From Candidozyma auris (taxonomy: Eukaryota; Ascomycota; Pichiomycetes; Serinales; Metschnikowiaceae), in assembly GCF_003013715.1 (NCBI RefSeq), contig NC_072815.1:1-64000 (forward strand): 64,000 nt of DNA, written 5' to 3'. Of this stretch, positions 1-9,560 are shown in pieces. The notes beneath the pieces are model-generated. The model made no database searches, was not told where the DNA came from, and saw nothing but the letters and a program-made list of their open reading frames with translations. Numbering within the stretch: the first letter of the stretch is position 1; each line of letters opens with the position of its first letter. A program made the translations under genes and the position numbers.

Positions 1-18
1 GTTCAGTTACATGTTGCT
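1..18 (+). other. Probable residual Oxford Nanopore adapter
   Basis: GTTCAGTTACATGTTGCT matches the end of the Nanopore ligation adapter as I remember it (GTTCAGTTACGTATTGCT) at 16 of 18 positions. It sits directly outside telomeric repeats, where a terminal read would begin. This is most likely untrimmed adapter and not yeast DNA. It also implies that the window starts at a real contig end assembled from long reads. Confidence 0.8.
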
Positions 19-305
19 CCAGACACCACCTAAGAAACAGACACCTAAACAGACACCACCTAAACCCAGACACCACCTAAGAAAACCCAGACACCACCTA
101 AAAAACCCAGACACCACCTAAGAAACCCAGACACCACCTAAGAAAACCCAGACACCACCTAAAGAAAACCCAGACACCACCTAAGAAACCCAGACACCAC
201 CTAAGAAAACCCAGACACCACCTAAGAAACCCAGACACCACCTAAGAAAACCCAGACACCACCTAAAAAACCCAGACACCACCTAAAAAACCCAGACACC
301 ACCTA
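19..305 (+). repeat. Telomeric repeat array, C-rich strand
   Basis: About 15 tandem copies of a 20-22 bp unit, AGACACCACCTAAGAAACCC, varying mainly in the length of the A and C runs. Two outer copies are shortened. Read on the minus strand, each unit contains GGTGTCTGGGT, which fits the budding-yeast Rap1 consensus (RRTGTNTGGGT). The C-rich strand on + is the orientation expected at a left chromosome end. A minisatellite is the alternative, but the adapter outside it and the Rap1-like core favour a telomere. Confidence 0.85.
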
Positions 306-420
306 GAAATCTGACGATGGAAGAGTCACAGTGTACTCTTCCATCGTCAGAGTAAAGCGTAGTGGTTGTTTGAGCAATTGCTGGTGCAGCCAAGGCAAGA
401 AGAATTGTGAAGGGCAACAT
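283..420 (-). pseudogene. Truncated secreted-protein gene capped by telomere
   Basis: On the minus strand an ATG at 420-418 opens a 45-codon frame starting MLPFTILLALAAPAIAQ, a typical signal peptide with cleavage likely after AIA. The mature part begins QTTTTLYSDDGR. After about 30 codons the frame enters a fold-back inverted repeat, then telomeric repeat, and stops at 283. Only the N-terminus of the ancestral gene remains. The Thr-rich start is common in fungal cell-wall proteins, so a subtelomeric adhesin or wall protein is plausible, but too little is left to name the family. A TATA-like element lies about 40 bp upstream. Confidence 0.7.
310..351. repeat. Perfect 17-bp inverted repeat, fold-back junction
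   Basis: Arms 310-326 and 335-351 are exact reverse complements around the 8-bp spacer CACAGTGT. The right arm belongs to the truncated secreted-protein gene. The left arm is an inverted copy of it, and telomeric repeat begins within a few bases. This is the expected footprint of a broken end that folded back, was extended, and was then capped by telomere addition. Confidence 0.85.
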
Positions 421-461
421 CTTGTAGATACTTGACTCGTACTTTAACTTTCACTGGCCCC

Positions 462-471
462 GTTATATATC
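462..471 (-). promoter_or_regulatory. TATA-like element of the truncated gene
   Basis: GATATATAAC on the minus strand, about 40 bp upstream of the ATG at 420. No other promoter element was evident. It suggests that the promoter survived the loss of the gene body. Confidence 0.4.
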
Positions 472-1464
472 ATCGTGTGAGGGATCGGTGGGGAGTGGTG
501 CCCATGGTTGTGTGTCTGACAATACGTTTTTGAGGAGGCTCGCAACGCCCTAGGTACTCACTAAAGCTGACCTCGAATGGTCTTCAGGGGCGGTGATCTT
601 TTTAGGCAGCCGTTGGGGACTCCATCAAGAAAGCCACCGAGGCGGAATTTGTACCCTTTTCGGGGTGATACTACATGGGCTCAGGGAGCCCCATCGCGCC
701 GGAAAGCCGACAAGGCATTGTGGAGTTGACTTGGTTGCTACGAGAATATGAAGTCCAGAAATCCCACTGGCTGTCTCTGACATCTTTGACATCTTCTAAA
801 GAAAACGACTCGATCAAAGGGTAGTGGGCTCGTCGTCTAAGCCCCACAAAACTTCCATGACACAAAAATAACCATCACCAAATGAAGTGTCGGCACAGCT
901 CGAGGTCACTAAGGCCAAGGCCAGGCTGTTGCTACGCCTTGCTATGTCTTGCTACGCCCTGCTACGCCTTGCTCTGACATCTCACAAGGTGAAACGGTAG
1001 CAATGTGGTCGGGGCTCTGTGGGCCTTGTGAGGGTAGTGTGGGGATTGGGTGGCCTCCTATTCGCAATGTGGACAACCCATTGTTAATCGACGATTTTTG
1101 GGGCTAAAGTAGGCGATTTATCTTCAATAGCAGCTTTTGGTGTGATTCGCAATCAAGCACATTTAATTGGGCAGATGTCAGTGATGTTGGTTGCAAAAAA
1201 GCTTGGTAGCTGGTGAAATGCTGAGCGCATCGTGACGCACGGCGGTGCGCGCATGCCCCAGGGCTGCGTTGCAAATCTCACCAACCAATTACACGAACAG
1301 GAGGGTTGCCCAGGAAGGTAAAGTAATTACAGGCATTGCGCAAATGGCTTTAGACGTGAAGAAGATGTGAATTTTGTGAATTACAACAGTTTTATAAATG
1401 GCAGGAAAACTAGAACGAATAAGCTCGTCGCTCAAGTGTGAGCAGGGACACGCACCTAGCACGT
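472..1464. other. Intergenic, no gene seen
   Basis: This is the stretch between the capped gene and the GPI-protein gene. Short open frames exist but none has a recognisable domain or signal sequence. The only structure noted is the short tandem repeat at 931-980. Confidence 0.6.
931..980 (+). repeat. Short 10-bp tandem repeat
   Basis: Five imperfect 10-bp units of the type GCTACGCCTT follow one another directly. They are non-coding as far as can be seen, and no function is suggested. Confidence 0.7.
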
Positions 1465-2139
1465 CTAGAAAAGACCGGCGACGAGAAGAGCAGCACCAGC
1501 AGCAGCACCGTAGGCGCCAGCAGTGACAGCGTCGTTGGAGGCAGTACGAGTGGAAACCGAGGCTGAACCGGAAGCTGAACCAGAAGCTGAGCCCGAAGCT
1601 GAACTCGAAGCTGAGCTCGAAGCTGAGTTAGAGGCAGAGCCAGAGGTTGTAGCGGAACCTGAGCCGGAAGCTGAAGCAGATCCTGAGGCTGAAGCAGAGC
1701 CAGAGGTTGTAACAGGAGCTGAGGAAGAAGCAGAACCGGCAGAATTGCTAGCAGCGTGGGAGTGGCCGTCGTGGCTCTCAGAGCCATGGTCGTGGTCATG
1801 GTCGTGGTCGTGGTCGTGGTCGTGAGAAGCAGACGCCGAGGCGCCAGAAGCAGTGGTGGTGGCCAGGCCGTGGTCGTGGCCACCATGGCCACCGTGGCCG
1901 CCATCCTCCTTGACGAACTCAGCTTCCTCCTGACCGTTCATGCAGAACGTGTTGCTGCCATGAAGATGGCAACCAGTGTAAGTGGAAGGAGCATTGGCAG
2001 TGGCAGTTGGACCTGGAGTCACGTAACCTTCATTTCCCTCCTCATCGATACAGAATTGAGTGGCACCGTGGAAGTGGCAGCCTGTGATGGAGGCAGCGAC
2101 AGAAAGACCCGAGAAGAGCAAGGCAGACTTGAACAACAT
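1465..2139 (-). CDS. GPI-anchored His-rich surface protein with CHxHG repeats
   Basis: This 224-residue protein starts at the ATG at 2139, because the upstream extension lacks a signal peptide and crosses promoter sequence. Residues 1-16 are a signal peptide (MLFKSALLFSGLSVAA). Two modules of the form TGCHxHGxxxFC follow, the first continuing into a GNEGYVTP-type stretch. Next come a GGHGGHGGHDHG segment and an alternating His-Asp run (HDHDHDHDHDHDH), then a long Ser/Ala/Gly/Thr-rich stalk. The end (ASNDA, then about 20 hydrophobic residues) fits a GPI-anchor signal. His/Asp runs and Cys-His modules suggest surface metal binding, most likely zinc. The neighbouring divergent gene is a ZIP zinc transporter carrying the same module. 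The zinc role is inferred. The domain layout is directly visible. Confidence 0.85.
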   Translation of the reverse strand: MLFKSALLFSGLSVAASITGCHFHGATQFCIDEEGNEGYVTPGPTATANAPSTYTGCHLHGSNTFCMNGQEEAEFVKEDGGHGGHGGHDHGLATTTASGASASASHDHDHDHDHDHDHGSESHDGHSHAASNSAGSASSSAPVTTSGSASASGSASASGSGSATTSGSASNSASSSASSSASGSASGSASGSASVSTRTASNDAVTAGAYGAAAGAALLVAGLF

Positions 2140-2913
2140 AGCGAGTGGGGGGTTAAGCTTGCGGTAAGTTGAAAGTTTGTGAAAAAGAAAATTTTTGAAA
2201 AAAAAATGCACCCTTAGCGTGGTATTTAAGTCGAAACGGCAGCCTTGGAGGCATTTGCCCAATTGGGCACGGGGCCGCCCAGTGGCTAATCCCACATTAC
2301 GACGGTACAATGGCTTTTTCCCAAGCGAACAATTATGACCACCACGGTACCTCGATTCCATGTCGTACGGCCATGCTGGTGCATAGTGGAAAGAGCATTT
2401 TTTGACTGGTTTTATGCCTAGGCGAGACGAATTGACGCATCACGATGCATGGTTCTATATGGGTGGGTATTCGCACGTGCCTGTATGCAGGCACTCGTTC
2501 AAATCTTTCCCTCGCAGTCCCCTACCTTTTTTTTTAGCCGTGCCACTTCTGCAAAGAAACCGACACGTTAGATCTGTGATCCTTCTGCGCATATTCATGC
2601 ACTTGAATACTTGCCAAGTTCTTCTTCAAAAGAGGTCATCTCAAAAAAGATACCTCTCCTCTCTTTTTCTCTCCGCAACCACTATACAAGGTACCTCTGC
2701 AAATCCCCCTCTGTCCTTGTGCGGCGCAAATGTTGTCATATTGTCTTCGGTCTTGGCAAAGTCTTCTTTCCTGAGTCAAAAAAACACCGCTGTGGTTGCA
2801 AAAAAGTCTTGGCATGGTTATGATGGGACACCTTAAAGGAGCATCGAATTGGTTGCAATTTTTTTTCACTTCCCCATCGACTCCCACTTTTTCTCTTCAA
2901 GACTCCTTCAACG
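2140..2913. promoter_or_regulatory. Shared divergent promoter of the surface protein and ZIP gene
   Basis: These 774 bp separate the two divergent start codons. They contain a strong zinc-element match at 2830-2840, a weaker one at 2242-2252 (GCCTTGGAGGC), and a perfect 12-bp palindrome GCCCAATTGGGC at 2257-2268. The arrangement allows joint control of both genes. Confidence 0.6.
2830..2840. promoter_or_regulatory. Candidate Zap1-type zinc-responsive element
   Basis: ACCTTAAAGGA matches the yeast zinc-responsive element ACCTTNAAGGT at all specified positions but the last. It lies 73 bp upstream of the ZIP start codon, a typical activating position. It is supported by the identity of the downstream gene, but binding is not shown. 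Confidence 0.6.
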
Positions 2914-4512
2914 ATGCAGTGGAAGTCCTTGTACACTTTGGCGTCGCTTTTGGCAGCTGTTTCTGCCGCCGACATCACCGGCTGCCACTACCACGGAGCT
3001 ACGCAGTTCTGTATCGATGAAGATGGGAACGAGGGATATGTCACTCCAGCGCCTTCTCAGACGGCCGATGCGCCTAGCTCGTACACTGGATGTCATCTTC
3101 ACGGTTCAGAGACTTTCTGTTTAAACGGTCAAAACGAGGCTCAGTTTGTGGTTGAGACTGCCCAGGCGACTTCTGGTAGCGCTTCTGCGTCAATCACCAG
3201 TGCCACCGCCAGCTCCAGCTCTGTGGCTGCTCAGACCACCGCTGTCACGGGCTGCCATAACCACGGCTCTAATCTTTTCTGCATTGATGGAAATGGCAAC
3301 GAAGGTCAGATCACGCCTGCTCCATCGGGAACTGCCGCTCCTGAGAGCTTCACCGGCTGCCACAACCACGGTACCGAAACATTTTGTTTGGATGAGGCTG
3401 GACTGGAAGTTCAATTTGTTAACGAGGAAGATGTGGGTTCTCACGACCCTGCCGACGTGGACAACCCGGAAATGGACTGCCACTACCACGCTGGTGTTCC
3501 TCACTGTATTCCCAAGGAGGAAGTGACACGTTTGGTGCTCAGGCTCAGTCTTGTGACCGTAACGAGGCCGAATACAAGATCCCATTGAGAATCGGTCTTC
3601 TTTTCGCCATTCTTGCCACCGACTGCATTGGTGTGTTTCTCCCTTCTTCGTCCACAGATTCTTCAACAGCCACATGGATGGTGTCATTGTCACTTTGTTC
3701 AAGCAGTTTGGTACTGGTGTTATTCTTTCCACCGCTCTTGTTCATTTGATGACCCACGCCATGTTGATGTGGAACAACTCGTGTATCACTTTGAAATACG
3801 AGTCCACTGCCACATCTATCACCATGGCGGGCCTTTTCATCGGTTTCCTCATTGAGTACTTGATGTCGAGAATCTTGAACAGCAGAGTCGAGAAACTCAA
3901 GAGTGCTGCAGGTGCCCAAGTTAGCTCTGAAGAGGAGGGCAGATCGTCGGAAGATGAGAAAGTTGCTCGTGAAAACAATGGTCACGAGCACACTAGCCAC
4001 GACCACCATGACCTTGACATTGCTGCCAAACAGGATAAGACTGCCGTGTCTCTTTTGGAAGCTGGTATTGTTTCCATTCCGTTCTTATTGGTATCACTTT
4101 AGTTGTCACCCCTGACAAGGACGGTGCTCATCACATTATTTATCGTTATCATCTTCCACCAAGCTTTTGAGGGTGTTGCTTTGGGTACCAGAATCGCTGA
4201 GTTGCAGAAGGTCAACATATGGATTAAGATTTTGATGGGTTTGATATTTGCCATCACTACTCCTCTTGGTATGGCCATCGGTACTGGTGTGTTGCAAAAT
4301 TCAATGGTAATGACCCAAGCACCATCATTGCCTTGGGAACCTTGGACTCCTTCTCTGCTGGTATTCTCTTGTGGGTTGGTCTCATTGAGATGTTGTCTCA
4401 TGACTGGCTCCATGGTAGCCTTGTTCGTGCCTCCTGGCTCAAGGTGGCCATCGGCCTCTTTGGCTTGGTTGCTGGTATGATCTTGATGAGTTTCATCGGT
4501 AAATGGGCATAG
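2914..4512 (+). pseudogene. ZIP zinc transporter with CHxHG ectodomain, frameshifted
   Basis: The reading frame starts with signal peptide MQWKSLYTLASLLAAVSA. Four TGCHxHGxxxFC modules follow, then a fifth variant (DCHYHAGVPHC). After it comes a complete ZIP-family membrane domain: first helix near 3580, a His-rich loop (HEHTSHDHHD) near 3980, the core FHQAFEGVALGTRIAEL near 4155, and a C-terminal FIGKWA ending at TAG 4510-4512. The domain is spread over all three frames, with breaks near 3523, 3632, 4073, 4125 and 4303. Four behave as single-base losses, mostly in or next to short homopolymers. The protein would import zinc at the plasma membrane. Either this is a decaying gene, or the breaks are uncorrected long-read indels. 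The dense conservation between breaks makes the second a real possibility. Confidence 0.85.
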
Positions 4513-5526
4513 TCTTGCTGTGAGATTGCTACTCAAGACTCAAACTTAATTCATTTTAATCATTAGACTCGCATGAAGAAGCAACCAATTCGTTTATGTT
4601 GCCCGAGGCGTTGTCTCATCAAAAAAAATATAACATTTCATATCCTTCAAAAGGTATATGCTTTCATTCAATAATCTAATAGATTTAGTTTCGAGAAAAC
4701 ACCCTTATCGAGTATGTATTTACGTGGGTCTTTCAAGACGTATCAGGTCATTAATAATTCGAAAGTCAACATTCTGTTAGTAATTTCATCACATTTCAAG
4801 CCACATCCCATTTGGAAGTGTACGCACGGATATCTACAAAATTTGAAGCTGGCATCATTATTGGTCGAATCCTATGCTGTAAGGGCGAATACGAAAAATT
4901 GGATACGAGTTCAAACAGCTCTTGTTGTGACGCATCTATTCTGATACGATGACTAGTATTTCAAAAAGAATGAAGATTACATTTCATTTGAGGATCTTGC
5001 AATTGCGTATTTGTGTAGCGTTCAGCAGCTGACTCTGGCGGCATTTGCCTGAGATCTTGGATGACTAACCTGTCTCAGCCTAATTTGTGTATATGGATTA
5101 CCTGAAGCGTAGAGTCCTGGAAGGAAAGTAGACATCATTCAATTACCCGCATGTACTGTCTCTCCCATACTATTGTTACGAGACCTATTTTGGGGTGGCA
5201 GGGGGGTTTGCGGACCGAAGACATTGCCCAAGAGTGATCCACCACACCGCTACCATCAGAGCCACATACACCTCCAATAACTTAAAATCGGAACATATAT
5301 CATGACTGAGCTGTTCAGTTGGAAATTAAAACCTTTTTCGATTTTTTGGTGTCACTTAAGCAAATGCATTTTGTTTCAAGATGGCCAAATTACGAAATAA
5401 TTGCGGCGGTTATAAATGATTCGCAACTTCTTAGCACCCTTTGATGGTATTGATATAAATCATTTCATATAAATGTACTGTCAAATCATCAAATCTGATC
5501 ACAACATTTGCCGAGAGGCGAGTGGT
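4513..5526. other. Intergenic, possible relic at 5030-5290
   Basis: There is no intact gene. On the minus strand from about 5290 to 5030, reading-frame pieces with coding-like character (for example GPQTPLPPQNRSRNNSMGE) are interrupted by stops and frame changes. They could be the tail of a dead gene, but no family is recognised. The rest is AT-rich. Confidence 0.35.
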
Positions 5527-7450
5527 CTACTCTCCAACATTGAGGAAGATCTTCTTCCAATTTCGTTTGCTTCCTTTCTCTCCAAGTAAACTATCCTTGA
5601 TTCTTTGCTCCTCAACTGGAATCATGTTGCCATTCTCATCCTCGACAGCATTGTTTGTATCACCAAGATAATAGTTTCTCTGGAAGTACACTGCAGCAAG
5701 ACGAATGGCTTGCAAAGAGAGGGCAACAGGGTAAAAGTAGAAATTCACTTCCCTGTATGCTCTGGTGCCACCTTGTCTTATTTCACTGTTGTAATCATAC
5801 TTATGAAGATTGCTGATGTTGCTGAAAAAGCTTTTGACCTGCTCATTTGATACAGTCGCTGGTAAATGTTTCCTCAAAGCTGCTTCCATTTTGCCTTGCC
5901 ACATGGCGGTGGATATTGCTGAGCCAATAGAAGAGCCAATGGATGACGACAAACTCAAAATAGAGATGGACACCGCCATATCTCTATGAGGAATGGAAGC
6001 TTGTAGCGCAACACTTGACGCCGGGACACTGAAGCCGCCGCCCATACCAGAGAGTAACCGCGACCATACCAATCTGACAGTGCTATCACTAGCAGTTCGA
6101 CCATCAATCATGATGCCCGCTCCCACTATAGCCAAGAAGATACCAAAGTATTGGTACACCTTGAAACTGTGGATTAAACGCATGAAGATACCTGAGACAA
6201 CGCCAAAAACGCACAATGCCATAGTCAATGTATTGTTGAAATAGGTCCACTGTTTATTAGACCAGTCTTTGACAATCCATACAAAGGATGAAGTGTAGAC
6301 AGATGGAATGCCTCCAGCTAATTGGTAAACGAAGTCAATTATAAGGGATGCCACAAGAGTACGGTTCAAACATCTTTTGGGAAGGATAGGGAATGGTGCG
6401 TAGTACCACTCATGGATGAAAAAGAATACGAGGAGAAGTCCTCCAACGACAAACATTGCAATCAAACTTGAATTTTTCCATTGGTAGTCAGCATTTTTGT
6501 ACAAAGAAAATGGCAACAAAAGCAAAGCAAATGCAAATCCCAAGAGAAGTAACCCCAATGCATCCACTTCAACCATCAATCTCCAAATGAGCTTCTTCCA
6601 ATTCTTTTTAAAGCCCAAATTCTCATTGTAATCAATGAGCTCCTGATTTTGTAGCTGTTTGTGGGCTTTCCTTTCATAAACGAACATGATAATCGTGGCC
6701 GGAGAAAACGGGCATTATGATACAGAACATACCATAACCCCATCTCCAACCACCAGGACCCAAATCCAGAACAATATAGCCAGCATACCAAGTGTTAATT
6801 ATGTAAGGTGTACTCAAAGCCGAAGTAGCAAGAGCTCTCCATTTCAAGTTCGTCATATCAGCAACAACAATTCGGTTGAGAAACGTTACACCCGCATCAC
6901 CCGTTGCAGCAAAGGCAGATCCCACAATATAGGCTGATATAGTACTACTTGAAGCCACAATCACGTATCCGAGGACGTAAAAAATCGTTGATATCAAGTA
7001 TGTCGATGGTCTTGAGACGATGTTCGCTATCCTCGCCCACACTGGCTTTGAGATGGCGCTAATTAGCTGGGTTGCAATCCCAAGGGCACCAAGGCCCATA
7101 GAGTGCTGATTAAAAGCAGAAGTAGCCCAAGGCTCGAGGTTGGTCGTCACAGACCAATCCAACGAAGAGGCCCAGGCACACAAAAGAACGGAAATACCCA
7201 AAATAAATCTCATTTGGAGACCCTTTTTGTGAGAGTACAAAGCATCTCTGACTGCCTCCACTCGATAAACTCCTCTATCTTTAATTATCTCAGCGTCGGC
7301 ATCAACACGAGCAGGAACAGGTCTGTCGTCAGGGGACCTTTCACTAACCTCACGTCCTTCAAAAAACTCAGCACTTTTCTCGCAAGCATCACTGGAGAAT
7401 TCGTTGCAGATAGAAGTATCAGTCACGTTTTTCCTGGTATCCTTTGACAT
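5527..7450 (-). pseudogene. Siderophore-iron transporter (ARN/SIT1 type), one frameshift
   Basis: Two overlapping frames, 7450-6674 and 6687-5527, together encode about 640 residues, the usual ARN/SIT1 length. The product is a major-facilitator protein with about 14 membrane helices, which would take up iron-siderophore complexes by proton symport. Family features include the first-helix region VLLCAWASSLDW, the segment NTWYAGYIV before the break, a Gly-rich LLSGMGGGFSVPASSVALQ stretch, and the near-terminal FQRNYYLGDT followed by an acidic tail. The break lies at about 6697-6709 and is repaired in concept by one extra base in a C/T run. This is either a recent null allele or an assembly indel. 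It lies close to the zinc pair, in the same metal-uptake segment. Substrate specificity cannot be read from the sequence. Confidence 0.85.
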
Positions 7451-9560
7451 GATCTGTAAATCTCAAATTGTAATGGCGACTCCACTTACTTTAAATAATG
7501 GGTCGCAAGAAGGCCGAGAAAAGGCTCTTGCATTATGAGCCTATGAAATAGATTCAAGGACCATGGGGAGGCTTTCGTCGTGGGGGTCCTTCAATTGTTT
7601 TAATATCCCTCACATCCTGCGCCAAATCTTGGGGTACCACAACATATCTAAGATGATGTCGATATTTTGTTAATAGCGACGGCTACACTAGGCTTATTTG
7701 ACTGATTTACATCATTTAGCCATTTTATATATGCTTAATGCCTTCATGACAAGCAAAGTGACCATTTTTCCCGCCGTTTTCGGTGTTGACGCCAAGACAA
7801 AATGTTATCAAAACCATCTGAGCACTATGTCGAACTCCTGTCAGAAATGTGGACGCATGCAATTAACATTTCGCAAATTTGATGAGGCTTAGGTATTTTC
7901 TAAGCGACCAATATTGAAAAGATTTTCGTACACATAACAGGAACTCAGATCCACACATCTTTGCTTTTAAGTTATATCATGAGGGGTTAAAGTGTTTAAG
8001 TGAAGATGGTTACTATGCCTGAAGAATCACATTATGTTGCCAATATGCGGCTTGCCATGAGGATGTCGAGATTGGCGCGTCAATGAGTGTCCTGCTTGAA
8101 TGTGATCTTCCACTCAGATGGGTTCCAGGACTTCTGTATTGAATGTACCAAAGTTTACGGCCGCCACCCTACGTTCACGAAAAGTCCTTTTGATGAGGAG
8201 GTACTGAAGGTTTTCAATGGATATTCCTCAGGATATCGCTGAACTATCACAAAGACAATCACAGATAAAGATCCATTTGAGGTACATGTCCATAGTCTCT
8301 GGTTAATAGCTATCTCCTTTAAATTTCTTCTCCAACTAAAGTTGTTGGCTAGCACGGGTCTTCCCTGTTAGCAAGAGCATATTGATAGAATTTGTACTGT
8401 GGTTCACCGATATCATCGGCTTAATTGGGGTGATACTTACAAATGGTGGGATTGGGAGCAAGTCACAAGCAATAGTAAGTACCATTGCTCCGCAAATTAT
8501 CGATCTCGTCTTTGTTGTTCCTCTCCTCTTGGATGAGATCGTTGAGTTGACATGGACCCTGGTTGACTCTACAGCCCTCAGATGTTAGGAATTTTTGGGT
8601 GTCATTTTGATACATTGATCAGCTATGCATCCTTCTTGTCATGATAGCTATTGAGACTTCGAATAAAGCTGCAGCATGAATTTGTCCTTTGTCAGTGTGC
8701 CCAAGTTTTCATTCTCTGAATACTGCGTGGTTTGCTCATGATGTTGTGGTACTCTTTGAGGTTTGGTTCTCAAATCAATAAAAGCGAGTCTGAAATATTG
8801 CTTTATCAACACACAGTTCGTTGTTAGTTATTATCAACTTATGTTTCACAAGGCTTTTTAGGCTTTCTTATCTGTGAGGTGCTTCGCAGAATCACATGTT
8901 AACTTCGTAAACCACTGCTGATGTTTGCTTCTGCATTGTTTGTCGAAACCGGTCCTATTTGTTGCCCTTCTGATTCCTCGGACTAATAGCGCTTGAAATT
9001 GATAAACAATCACTAATTGCAAGAAAGATGAGTGACTACAACGGCTCGCAAGGCTCTCATGGATCGCGATGAACAAGGATGCTTGTTTCGACAGCGAGAA
9101 TAGCCTTTCATAGGCACGTCATCGTAGATGCCTTTGCATGTCAAGCTTTTAAGTTATATCGAGTGACATTCAATGGGATAGTTCATAATACGTCTTAAAG
9201 ACTCTTTGGAGCCAATTAGCGTGTGGTCGGTTGGTCTAATGTTGAAGTACTGTCAAGCACGAAGTAAGAAGTGAACAAAGCTTACCTTCTCTTGCAAGTG
9301 GCATCAACTGATTGCTGAAGACTAGAATTCTTTGAGGCATTGATGCGAGAGGCAAAATGATCGATCTTAACTCAATCTGGTTTCTAGTCAAAGTTTTCTC
9401 ATAGTCAGCAGTCTCTTTGCAGAAGTTCAAGAGCGCCGGCAAAAAAAAAAAAAAAAAAAGCTTAATAAATCGTCGGATAAAAGTATTAATTAGCTCCAAT
9501 TTCATCTAATCTCTTGCATAGATTCACACGATACATTCAAGCCTTCACTCCACAATCCAC
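7451..9560. other. Intergenic, no convincing gene
   Basis: This 2.1-kb stretch lies between the siderophore-transporter start and the end of the arrestin-like gene. Small frames, including a hydrophobic one at 8382-8588, have no supporting features. A run of about 19 A occurs near 9441-9459. Confidence 0.5.

Noticed and set aside
1410..1904. Leu/Thr/Pro-rich and Glu-rich frames over the surface-protein gene
   Set aside because: They are shadows of the Ser/Ala and His/Asp repeat coding sequence in other frames and have repetitive composition only.
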